Source: Zeugodacus cucurbitae (Eukaryota > Arthropoda > Insecta > Diptera > Tephritidae). From it: a stretch of 64,000 bases of DNA. Numbering within the stretch: position 1 is the first letter of the stretch; the number at the start of each line of letters is the position of its first letter. The stretch lies in assembly GCF_028554725.1 (NCBI RefSeq), contig NC_071671.1, positions 62,669,001-62,733,000 on the forward strand. The letters are read 5' to 3'. Both the position numbers and the translations under genes were made by a program. Shown here piece after piece: positions 25,331 through 36,422 of this stretch. A model generated the notes under the pieces. It searched no databases. It saw only the letters and a list, made by a program, of their open reading frames with translations, and was not told the DNA's origin.

Positions 25331-27139
25331 CATGTTTTAATGCAGTTTAAATACATATATTTTTTTGAGTTTTTCAAAATTGGATTGTTTGAGTCTAGGC
25401 ATTTCGTTTATTTTTATGCTCTTTCTGTATTTCTTGCTCTACTAACTCATTCGGAAAAGAATAGAGTTAAGAATAGACAAAGACGAAATGATGAAATTAT
25501 TTAAATTGCTATGGCTGGATAACACAAAAGAGCCGCTATTCAAGCAAATCGGCCGTAATACTCATATATACTTCCTTCTATGTATGTATGTAAAACGTTA
25601 ATGAAATTAGGTTAATAGTGATTTTGTGTGCACTTACTGTAGTTGACCCACTTTGATCGCTGAAATCTGCGATGCTTTTTTCGGACGTCTTTCCTTATAT
25701 TTTCTGTACAATTTTGTTTCTTTACCGCTGTGCAACAACAACATTTTACTGCATCCTTTTTAGCAGCGAACATTTCTACATTTACCCTTGAGGGCCTTTG
25801 TGAGCTACAAATACAAATTCACTGTGTATATTCTTTCTTTTTTGCGTTCAAAATATGTTATTGGCGCATTTCGTTGGTTACCACCACCAGCAACAACAAC
25901 TGCGCAATGCTTTTCAGTTGCACACCATGTCCTTTGTTGCTGCGTTGCGTCATATTTCACTGACCAACATGAATTTTTAATATTCAAAATAAAGCGCTAA
26001 GAAAATGTTTGCCCCGCTCCGCCTCGCGCGAGCATTGATGGTGCAATGAGCTGCGCAGCATTAACGCTGCGAGCAATCCACTATTCGCTAGTTTGTTGCA
26101 ACCACTGCTCTTGTTATTATTGTTGCTGCTGTGTCGCTGGCAAGCGCAGCAATTTTATTCAATTTAGACAATTCATTGTGTTCACCTCCTTTTGTGTGTG
26201 TTGTTGTCATCGTCGTTGTTGTTGTAACTAAAAAATTCAATTGCGATTGGCTTGCGGCTAACGCGTTCGCTAATGTTGCCCGTAAAAACAAAAGAAGAGC
26301 ATACAACAACAATAAAAGCTTCCATGGCATAGCAACATTTATTACTTTAATAGCGTTTCCACCCAAATTGGCTGAAAGTGGCATGCAGGCGGACGAATAG
26401 GTGAAACGAGAATTTCAGCAAATGAATAAATGAAGCGTTTTTAATGGAACTTTTCAGCGTAGATAGCGAGCGCGCATAGCTTAGCGACGGAACGTAAGTT
26501 GCTGCACCGCTGCCATTTTCAGCTCAGCAATCAGCACACGGAAATCTGCAAAATCTGATAAAAAAGTAAATGAGTCAAGTTAAATTGGCAATGACAAAGC
26601 TGCTGCTGCCACATTCCCTTTCTTTCTTCTCTCATTTCTCTTCTCGCTGCTGCCGCTGACAATCTGGCAATCAATGAAATGCATCAGTGTGCATGTAACG
26701 GTTATGTTTGTGTTTAGTTGGCAAAATGGTAATTATACTCGCATACGAAATGAGTGTGTGCCTTCTACATACAAGTGTATGTATGTATGTGTGTGTAATG
26801 GTCGAAATGTTTGAAATTGACTTTTGAAGTGTTGTCAGTAATGTTCATTCGGCATTTAATGACCCCAAGGCATATGAAGGCCATTATCGTAGGCAAACAG
26901 CTTTCCAGTTAAGTTGATAAGTTGCAAATGACAGCGCTCATGTGATTTGGTGAATGTGTATGTTGAAGTGTGAACGCATACACAAACCAAGTTTTGACTT
27001 GGTGATAAGGCTGTAGGGCACATTCGTTTCCGAGTAGTAATGTGGGATAAGTTTAAGTAGACATCCAAAGATTGTAATAAAATTAATGTCAAAGATACGC
27101 TTGACGATGGGTTGTTGTTGAGGTTAAGGCTGAGATTTA
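25331..27139. other. Non-coding; no gene seen
   Basis: Holds a CpG-richer patch at 26005-26085, GTTGTT/CAACAA trinucleotide tracts (25890-26330) and TATG/TG runs. Frames such as 26088-26384 (minus) and 26131-26400 (plus) are trinucleotide-repeat artefacts. Confidence 0.5.
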
Positions 27140-27465
27140 AGTTAAGTTCAAGGTTGAGGTTAAGGTTAATGTTAAGGTTAAGGTTAAGGTTAAGGTTAAG
27201 GTTAAGGTTAAGGTAAAGGTTAAGGTTAAGGTTAAGGTTAAGGTTAAGGTTAAGGTTAAGGTTAAGGTTAAGGTTAAGGTTAAGGTTAAGGTTAAGGTTA
27301 AGGTTAAGGTTAAGGTTAAGGTTAAGGTTAAGGTTAAGGTTAAGGTTAAGGTTAAGGTTAAGGTTAAGGTTAAGGTTAAGGTTAAGGTTAAGGTTAAGGT
27401 TAAGGTTAAGGTTAAGGTTAAGGTTAAGGTTATGGTTAAAGTTAAGGTTAAGGTTAAAGCTATTG
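27140..27465 (+). repeat. Hexanucleotide array (GGTTAA)n
   Basis: About 300 bases of TTAAGG/GGTTAA units, nearly perfect from about 27170 to 27435 with a few single-base variants. Degenerate GTTAAG units continue on both sides (27120-27170, and loosely to about 27780). The minus-strand frame that reads Thr-Leu repeats through it is a product of the hexamer and not a gene. Confidence 0.97.
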
Positions 27466-28892
27466 GTTTAATAATTATTCCTAAAGCTAGGATTAAAGCT
27501 AAAGGTGGGCTCAAAGTTAAGTTTACATTTGGTTTAAGCCCACTATGTATATTCATTGTAAGGATCAAGTCATACATTATAAGAAAGAGGTTGAGGTGAG
27601 CTTGAAGATAATAATGTAGGACAGTTTAAATACTTGGAGAATACTAAGTTTCATTTCTATGTTACAGTTAAGCTTAAAATAACGCAAATAGAGTAGTTTA
27701 CTTAAATTAGAAGGCTCTTAAGAAGGATATTATTATAGTTATGTTTAAGTTACGTTAAGTTAAAGTTAAGTTTAAGTTGAATGTTATTGAGTGAAGAATA
27801 ACAAACATTTTAGACCAAACTTTGAAATTTATCTTTCCTCTTAAACTTAAAATCTTAACCCTCTCAAATTTCGGTGAACTTAAAATCTCTTCTCACTTAT
27901 TTCGCTTTGTGCAATTATTTACGTATAGCTCTCTCTGAAAATTATTTGCTTTGACGCAACTTCTGGTAAATCTTTATTTGTCGATTTTGGTGTATTTTTT
28001 TTTTGTTTTTTTTTTTGCATTGCATTTGTTGATCTGTGTTTAACTAGCGGCACGTGGGTGCTTTTGCCAACATTAAAGTGGATCATTGAATATACGCACG
28101 TACGCACGTGCGCCAGCACCACCATCACCACTACCCTCACCACAACTACCATTGCGTCAACCAGTAAACACACATAAAATCGCTTACAAATACTCGTGCA
28201 GGCAACGAAAAACAGGGCACTTATGCAGGATTGCACTTAAAAGTGCATAAAACGTACAAAGACGATTGGAGACTACGCGCGCGCATATGTATTTTGTATT
28301 TATGTAAGATATACGCATATGCTGCTTGTCGCCGTATGCATTGGAATTTATGTACTAGAAGATCTAGTTTAGCAGCTCTGACAGTGCAGTGATTTGCTTA
28401 ACGTTCTTGTTTTTTTGTTGTCTGCACATTGAAGTGGTCCATTTTAGCTAGGTACTGGTACAAGTGACTAATATTTATTAGATTTATAAGAAATTAAGAT
28501 AATCATAAAACTGAATAAGTGCAAAGCTTATAAACATAAAATATATAAATATAATTTTTTATCGAAGAGAGCTGCCACCTTTTTGAAACTGTTAACCTAA
28601 AGAAGTCGACAAGATGAACAAATTATTACAATTTGAGTATAAAAGTACACGAATACGAGTATAATGTATTATAAGTATTAAAGTTAAATTATTTTTGGAG
28701 TAGGGTTGCCACCTGCTTATTTTTTATTTATTTAATGGAATTGAAACGGGATCGATAAAATGCAAAAACGTATAAGAAGCCTCACAGGTAAAACTATTTT
28801 TGAGAAGGGTTGCCACATTATTAAATTTTTTTTAGTCTTAAATATATTTTATTTTCAAAAATTAAACATTTTCAACACAATTTACAACTACG
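27466..28892. other. Non-coding; no gene seen
   Basis: The first 300 bases are decayed relatives of the hexamer array (GTTAAGTT, GTTTAAGTTG). The rest is AT-rich with CpG-containing ACGCACGTACGCACGTGCG near 28095. No supported exon. Confidence 0.5.
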
Positions 28893-29038
28893 AATTTTTT
28901 AAACTCCAAATTAATTTTCTCAATAGTTTCTCAACTCGTTTTTCAACAAGTGGTTCATTGAGTCATCACCAACTAAGAAATTTTTAAACTCCAAATTACT
29001 TTTCTCAATAGTTTCTCAACTCGTTTCTCAACAAGTGT
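28893..29038 (+). repeat. Imperfect tandem duplication, 85-bp period
   Basis: AAACTCCAAATTA(A/C)TTTTC followed by TCAATAGTTTCTCAACTCG occurs from 28901 and again from 28986, with very few substitutions over about 55 bases and about 30 less similar bases between. Confidence 0.85.
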
Positions 29039-31150
29039 TTTATTATGCCATCAAATATTTAAATTTTTGTTGATAGACAAGGAAAAGTCTGCAAACAGAT
29101 AAAAAATTAATATTTTCCACGACTTAGACACTGATATTAAATATAATTCTCAAATATATAGATATATTTATTTCTCACTGATCTGGTATGATGACGATAT
29201 ATTTAACAGATATCGAGAATTTTAAATTTCTTAAGGGTTGAAAAAATTAAAGAAGTTGGTCTCTATTTTATTGGGGCTCTATAATCTGTATAACTAGTCA
29301 AGGTGTGTGTATTGAGCCAGTCAATAGTCGACTCTTGAACAATTTTAAGAAAGAAACAGTTATATCAAATATATAAGCTTTAACTGCTGGTTAAACCCGC
29401 ACTTATGTTCGAGTGAATTGTAAACACATATATAAGGGTGCATGGGTCTACGTACAAGTCTTATATATAAGTACATAACCTCACATTCGCATGCATAACT
29501 ACATTTGTATTGCGCATTGCGTTACATGAAACTTCCGCAAACGAGCTTGTCCCACATGTGAAATTGCTTGACAGCCAGCTGATAAAGTTGGAAAAAAATG
29601 CGAGAGTAGTAAATAAAAAATTGACAGCTGTCAGCGTTTGGGGAATGTTGCGTACAGCAATATCGCACATGTTTACAGCGTTCACATATTTACCATATAC
29701 ATAATACAATATACAAATCGAATGTGCAGTGATGTGACAGGAAATGTCATGTTTCCTACAGTACGGGCAATACTAAAAAGGGTAGGATTAATGTGGGCGG
29801 GAATTCATACTTACTCAAGTTTATATGTCAAAACTTGTACATATGTTCCCGTTAAGATTTATGTGTTTGACAGCCGTGCCATATATTTCCATATTCAACA
29901 AATTGTGCAACAAAGTTACCCTCACCAAGCTGCATGTATTATTTGCATCAGCTATATGCACCTGCTACACTCCCTACTCTCCTCCACCTAACAATACAAT
30001 GTCGTTTCCTGTTCTAAGACACTACCACCCGCGCTCAACTAAAACCCCATCGCTGGCTTTGGAAAGTTCGCTGCAATCGCTGTCGGCATCTTCGAATATA
30101 CTTTACTCTATGCGCCCGAACTGTCGTTGATGTGCCGTTTTGTTTTCAGTTTGTGCCGAAAAGTCTTTGGAAATTTCCATGCACAACTACAGTAAATACA
30201 TAAGTAATGAATATTCCTTGTGATACTACCGTTACAGTTATACATATATCTATGTATGTATGTATGTATGTAAGTTGACTTACGTAAGAGTTTGTCAACG
30301 TCGGATAAACTTTCGATATTATTCCATTTTTGAAAGTGCAAGAAGCTAATTTTATGAAAATGCTCAAAACTTTCGCTTATAATGGAGTTTAGAAGTGATA
30401 AAATTTCTGATTTGTGACACACGAAGTTCTATGCATATATACCTACATAGTTAATTTAATAACATTTTTAGATAAACATAATATTTTGTTTAACTTTATG
30501 GGCGATAAGTTAGTTAAAGGAAAGAAGGAAGTGACAGTATTTTTAAGATTTTACAAGATTTGTGGAAGCTTCATACACATGAACATACTTTAGAACATAC
30601 TTGTGTTGGATATTTGTAATAAAAGCATATTTTCATCTTCGTGTGGTATGGAAGTTGATGAAAAGGAAGGAAGTGAGCTTAGGTCTTTAACTTACATAAA
30701 ATATTCGGATATTATACTTCATAGGGTTATCTATTGGAAGATAATACACAGATTATTTAATGCTAGTATGAGCTTCGATTTCCAGTATTAAACAACACTC
30801 CAGGCTACTATTACCCAGTGAAAGAGGTGATTTAAAAATATATTATAATCTCAAGCTCAATTTTATAATATCAGTCTTTTCAATTAAAATATTCTGCCTA
30901 AAATATCTCATCCTTATTTCACTTCAGATTTTTCAACTTTTGAGGTGAAGTCGCTAAAATAACAGCTCAACTTTTTCTGAGAAATTTCTTGACTATTTTA
31001 CTTACTACTTTCAAAACCAACACACATATGATTCAATAATTTTATTCAAGACACTGTAAAACTCCAAATTCATATTACTAATAGTCTCTACTACATATAA
31101 TAAAACGCAATTTGAGTAAGAGATTTCTGAAATCTATTATACGAAGATGA
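29039..31150. other. Non-coding; no gene seen
   Basis: AT-rich with TATG runs at 30245-30275. Frames at 29461-30130 overlap on both strands and have no family match. Confidence 0.5.
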
Positions 31151-31365
31151 TATAATTGTGTTTCTTTATTTTCTCTTTTCCTAGGTAGAACATAGGACCT
31201 CTTCTGTCGGCTTCGATAATCAGCGGGTTTAAGATGAGTAGGTGATTAGCCTTCTGCATCAGAGCCTAGTTCCGGGGCTGCCCGTTTCGAGCTTAGGTGC
31301 AAAGGGGTCGTTCGCAGTGAACAGGGGGTAACACGCGACGGTGAGGCCGACGTTTGGAAGGGAAA
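31151..31365 (+). other. GC-rich block behind a strong 3' splice site; candidate exon or weak recursive splice site
   Basis: A long pyrimidine tract (from about 31160; TTTTCTCTTTTCCTAG ends at 31184) is followed at once by GTAGAA. That makes 31184/31185 a possible zero-length junction. The next 180 bases are strikingly GC-richer than the surroundings (for example CCGGGGCTGCCCGTTTCG near 31275) and contain possible donors at ACAGGGGGTAAC (31322-31333) and ACG|GTGAGG (GT at 31340). All registers have stops, so any exon would be untranslated. A transposon fragment that I do not recognise is an alternative. Confidence 0.3.
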
Positions 31366-33450
31366 AGCTATATTTTCGCATCACCAACCCCATTTGCCTA
31401 ATTTTGTTATTTACTGAATGGGCCGTCTAATCCTTTATTTAGTACAAATCAATTACTTATAAAATTCGCATAATAATATTTGTCAAATTTAAGTGAGAAT
31501 TAACTAATGTTTGTTTAAATATTTAAAACGATCGAATTTTGTTTGGATCATTTTATGATCATGTGTAGAGATTGACTATTATAAGTCTGTGACTCTATTA
31601 AAATATATGTGTATGTTTCCAGACTTTTACCGATAAATAGGCGCGTCCGAAAAGTTACGTAATAATTTTCAACAAACCTTAAGCTGGGAAAATACTTTTC
31701 TCTGTGATATTGCCTACCTTTAGGCGGTTTATACATAATAAATATATTTTCCATAATTTTATGATATTCCTGGAACTATAATCCAAAATTTGAAATTCTA
31801 ATTTTAATTCTCAATACATATCGAAAATGTTATAAAATTATCTAAAAATTGCCAAAAAAATTAATGACAAAAAATCAATTTTGGCTTTGATATTGCCTAC
31901 CTTTAGGCGCTTTGTATTTAAAGACTTATAAATTATTGTGGGTTTGGACTGGTCCGGTCCAAAATTTCTATATATTTAAAATTCTATTTTAAATTCTTAA
32001 TATGTATATATTTTGCCAATGACTCCAAATATTCTTGCATCTAAATTAATATATTCCTTGTTGCGCTTTAAACACGCCTCACTGATTCCTCTCTCCTATT
32101 CTCCCAAGCGTTCGTATGTACATAAATGAATTGTGGCAAATGCAATTTCGTAAACAAACAAGCGCACTTCAGTTACCGCATAATTGGAAGTGGTGACAGT
32201 CTCCACCGTTAAAATTGATGCAACGGTTTATTTGTTTATTCGTATATATTGCACATATATGTACATCCATACATCTAAATCTCTATTTATTTGTTTGTTG
32301 ACCAATGCATTGATATATGTATAAGCGTGTTTTTGTTGTTGTATTTGCATTGCCTTAATTTGTATTGTGGTCAAATGTTATCAACAAAACACCAACTCTA
32401 ACACTAACAACAACAACACCAATGTGTATGTGTGTGTGTGTGTGACATCAGAACAATCCGATTTAGTTTGTGCCCTCAGCTCACGTCGCGCAACGCATTG
32501 ATTATTCTGTTTTCGCATTGTGAAATCACAGGCTTAGAAGCAAATTATACATTGCCAAAAGGTGGCAACGCGTGATGTTGAAATTCCCACGTGTATTAGT
32601 TAGTAGTTGCTGCTTATACCTAAATGGATTTGCTTCTCTGATTTTGCAGCTATTTTTTTGTTGTCTTTCGTGTGTATGCGCGAGTATGTTTTGTCACATA
32701 TTTAGCGCGCTGCTTTGATGTGTAAATCTAATTGTATGGTTAGCTTAATTTGTTTTTAATGGCAATGTAATTTTTTGTTAATTAAAATTCTAACGAAATG
32801 CATTTTGGTATGCGTCGAAGGAAATAAAAGCGCGGCGATTTCTATCGATATATGTTTCACAAATTTCATGGCAGTAATTGGGTTAATTCGCAGTAATGAC
32901 CTATCGCTGGATTATTTGTGATTCCAGAAAGAGCGTTTACCTGCCTAAAAAGGAACTTTATATGTACAATAAATATGTATACTGTTTGGGGTTTCTAGTC
33001 ACGGAAGGAATATTTCTACAATCGGCTTTAGCGTACTCCCACTTGGCTGGACCAATCTAGTATGAATTACTCTCAATCTACAGATGGAATCTTAATAAGC
33101 AAATATTTGATAAAGGTTGCATAGATTATATTAAGTTTGGGGAGTCCACCTCGGGTTCAAGGCCTTAAGTGCAAAATAACGGTCAAGAGAAATGGAATGT
33201 TGAAAAATAAGACACTACATCGCAGACTGCTTGTGGGTGGTGTCATGGTTCCTCACAAGATCTAGAGTGCGTCACGTTCTTGAAAATGAAGAGAAATTAA
33301 TTCTGTGTGCTTCAGTTACCTTATCTTTCACTTTAGATACAATCCTTTAACCGTAGACATTTAAATTTGTCGGTGTACATAGAAAACCCTTTCGTGGTAT
33401 CACTACTAACTAAGTTATGTCGAGAAATCTCTATTTTGGGATGAACTACT
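31366..33450. other. Non-coding; no gene seen
   Basis: Contains two copies of ATTGCCTACCTTTAGGCG at 31709 and 31892, a (TG)n tract near 32423-32444, and AT-rich spacer. Confidence 0.5.
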
Positions 33451-33691
33451 CTTCATTTGTCTGATGAGGTGAGCTTCACTTCCCTTCTTCTGATAGTCTC
33501 TCCCAGAACAGTCCTAACTAGGTAATCGGAATGGAGCTGGATTTATATCCAACTAAAGACCTTTGCCTCTTTTCTTCGTTTGTCTCATGAGGTGTGCTTT
33601 AGTTCCATTTTCCTGACAGTCTCTCCCACAGTCCTATAGAGGTTACCTATTTTGAGCTCTATTTATATCGAACCAAAGATCTTTATCTCAG
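33451..33691 (+). repeat. Diverged tandem duplication, 123-bp unit
   Basis: Copy 1 (33451-33573) and copy 2 (33574-33691) share CTTC(A/G)TTTGTCT(G/C)ATGAGGT, CAGTCTCTCCCA, ATTTATATC and AA(C/A)(T/C)AAAGA(C/T)CTTT in the same order. Many substitutions and small gaps show that it is old. Confidence 0.75.
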
Positions 33692-35734
33692 CTGCAGTTA
33701 CCAAAATTATTTACTAATATTTTACATTAGAACTAGAGCTTTTTGGGAAAAATAGAATGGCAGTGTATCGTGAGTCCACAGGCTCTTGATCGAAGACATA
33801 GAAGAATTAAGCTCCGAATTGATTATGAGAAGAGAGTGAAAGGGATTGCTAGTAGATCGAACAGGACTTGAGAATGGAACTAATGTGCTTGGAATTGTAT
33901 ATAATCGACTATATTTCTCTTGATGGATCGTCTAGAAATACTTGTCTATACATTTGGGATTGATAAAATTAAATTAAATACTCGGTTTGAGCTATCACTA
34001 AAGACACTTCTACATACATAATCGTTATATAGATATCAATAATGGCTGGATAGTCACTACTGTTGTTTGAAATCCCCACCGGGTCTCAGCTGATCTAATG
34101 TAAATTACAAACAATTTTTTAACGCACTTGATTAAAATAGCGCGAAAAACCAAAATGCTACAGATTTCGAGCTCACCAAACATTTATCAATGTGATGCCA
34201 GCTATTTCAACCAACCGACAGAGGTTTCACAACTGTGACTGTCAGTTTATTAGCTAGCTGCTCTTCTGAACTGCTACGTATTTGTACGCAGTCAATACTC
34301 CGGTTGCAGCAACAGCAGCATTGTGTAATCGCTGTTTGGTGCATGATAATAAAGTGCAAACTCAACAAACTTGCGTCCCCACGGGGTGTATGCAGAGTCA
34401 GGGCTGAAGGGTACGGAGCGGTCACACATTGCTGGCGTGCCAATGTTTTGCTTGCACTTGACCGCATCGCATGTGACAGTCAGTTGAAGTGCCACAATCG
34501 GGTCATTATTCAAATAAATCCCTGCAACAACAGCGGTGGCATTCATTTATTACGCTATCACAGCATGCATACAAACAAACAGATATACAAAAACAAATAC
34601 AAAGGCAAATACAAATACAAAGATAAATATAAATATTTACACACACACACACACAGACGCTCATGACGCGTGAACTGTGAAGCTGAATTTATATGGCGTT
34701 GCACATTTTAAATTGGCACACCGAAAATTCCGGTAGCATTCCAAACACCAATAAATTGCTTGCCACTCTTGTTCTTGTTGCTGCTGCTACTTTCGTTTGC
34801 CGCTCATTTGCGTATTTTTGTTTGTGTTTTTTGGCGGTTTAATTTTTGAATTCAATATATGTATGACCAGCTGCATGGTCGTTTTGTTTGATTTCGTACG
34901 CAAAATCGCATTACCGAAATTAATTGCTTCATTTGGTGCCACTTTTCGTGCAAACATTTTATCGCCTTTTAATGTGCGTGGCCGCTGGCTGCTGCCTCGT
35001 CGCCACTGCTCTCAGCAATGCCATTTTAATTAAATATTCGCTATGAAAATAGTGCTTATTGCGTCAATTTAATAACCGTTGGACAATTAGTCAAGCATGG
35101 AAATTATTTATTGCAATTTTCAAATAAAATAAATGAATGATATTTGGTAAAGCAAAGCCATCGCATTGCCAAAATGATTAATAATCATCGGTGCGTGTGT
35201 TTAATTGAAAATATAATAATTGTGGATTTAAATTAAAGCCGAAATTGCATTTCATTTATTACGATTATTATATTATGAATTATTATATTGTGAATTCATC
35301 CAATGCAATTCGAAATATGTAGATGATTCTCACGTTGTTTGCATTCTGGGTTTGAAATTTTTACATTTTTGAAAAGGATGGTAGTAGATGAAGCCGCCAT
35401 GATTTCTCAAAACTATCATTTTCTGTCTCGTTATGTGCTATTAAATGGCAGTTTCTAAAATTTATGAGATGTCTAAGAGGCCCTCATTAATTTTGTGATC
35501 AGAAACATATCTGAAAATGTATTGCTGTCTACTCAATTCCTCAAGTTTTGGGCTCAAAGTCACGCTTTCCCTCCTATTTGTGCCATTCGTTCTGAAATTC
35601 TCCGAACTCAGACTTTATTAAACATACTATTATTGATGGGCTTTCCAATCCTTATACTTCTTGTTCTTTGCCGTTCTAGCTCGAATAAATCTCTGTTTAA
35701 AATAAAAGATCTTTCGGGATATGCATACCATGCC
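33692..35734. other. Non-coding; no gene seen
   Basis: Has a more GC-balanced stretch at 34200-34560 with frames on both strands in several registers, none with a recognisable domain, and a (CA)n tract at about 34640-34656. The frame at 35495-35782 runs into the retrotransposon remnant and is unsupported. Confidence 0.5.
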
Positions 35735-36120
35735 TGGGTAGGTAAGGTTCGAAGGTTGTTTCCTAAGAGGATACACACTTAGGCTATTAAAGACAGGTGT
35801 TTGTGATGCCAAAAAAATGTAACCCTCTCATTTAAATTAAAAAGCGACAAAGCGCCTAGAACTTACCACAAATCTGCAGAGATTTTTTTTTTAGGTCCGC
35901 TAATTCGCGAGGATGCCCAAAAAAGTGTAATCCCGATGGGACCAATAGTCATTTAGAACTACTATGACTAGGGAAAGATTGACCTTGCTGAGATCGAAGA
36001 GTTCCCGTGACCTCTTGCGGTTTACTTTTGGCCAGAATTGTTTAGCGACAGAACAGGTGCTAGTTTGCACAGTTCAGCTGAGATCCATTCTTCCAGAAGC
36101 AAGCTGCTAAGGTCATATAT
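35735..36120 (-). pseudogene. RNase H-type non-LTR retrotransposon remnant, C-terminal piece
   Basis: In one minus-strand register from about 36080 the sequence reads TSTCSVAKQFWPKVNRKRSR followed by ELFDLSKVNLSLVIVVL and NDYWSHRDY. This is the block between RNase H and the terminal zinc knuckle of I/R1-like ORF2, and it is the same block seen at 7545-7640 (DRKRSFQLLSLRK). The element's 3' end lies toward 35735, where a degraded GGTAGGTAAGGTT remnant of the CCTAA-type tail is visible on the plus strand. RT and most of RNase H are absent. Non-functional. Confidence 0.7.
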
Positions 36121-36385
36121 AAACTAAATTCGTAATACACTTTACAAGTTAATTTCTTGTGGTCACATGAGTCCAACATATCCTTAATAACTTCGAAATT
36201 CACATTCTACCGCTTATTATGAAATTTAGGATCTAACACAAATACATGTTTACAACATGAGAGACTTTATAATTCTCTGTCTGAAATATGCGTTCTTAAG
36301 TCTGACAAATAAATTGAACTATATCTACACAGACTAAGTTGATTCTTAACTATGAACGAATAAAAACATTATATTTATTTTGTTT
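36121..36385. other. Non-coding spacer before the splice junction
   Basis: AT-rich; nothing recognised. Confidence 0.5.
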
Positions 36386-36422
36386 CTAACTGCTTTCTTT
36401 CTATTTATCTTTGCAGGTAAGG
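36386..36422 (+). promoter_or_regulatory. Candidate recursive splice site (zero-length exon)
   Basis: A branch-point match CTAAC (36386-36390, branch A at 36389) is followed by a pyrimidine tract TGCTTTCTTTCTATTTATCT, the acceptor TTTGCAG ending at 36416, and immediately the donor GTAAGG (36417-36422). The branch-to-acceptor distance of 27 bases is normal. Abutting 3' and 5' consensus sites with no exon between are the signature of fly ratchet points, which remove very long introns in steps. Its strand matches the proposed first exon (donor 12213) and the coding exon (acceptor 62564), and it lies roughly midway between them. The signal is seen directly; its use is an inference. Confidence 0.6.

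Noticed and set aside
27137..27577. 146-codon Thr-Leu repeat frame on the minus strand
   Set aside because: It is simply the hexamer array read in a stop-free register; no start context, domain or flanking exon.
34207..34666. Overlapping frames on both strands in a GC-balanced stretch as a gene
   Set aside because: All three readings are Cys-rich or low-complexity, no splice partner exists and no domain is recognised.
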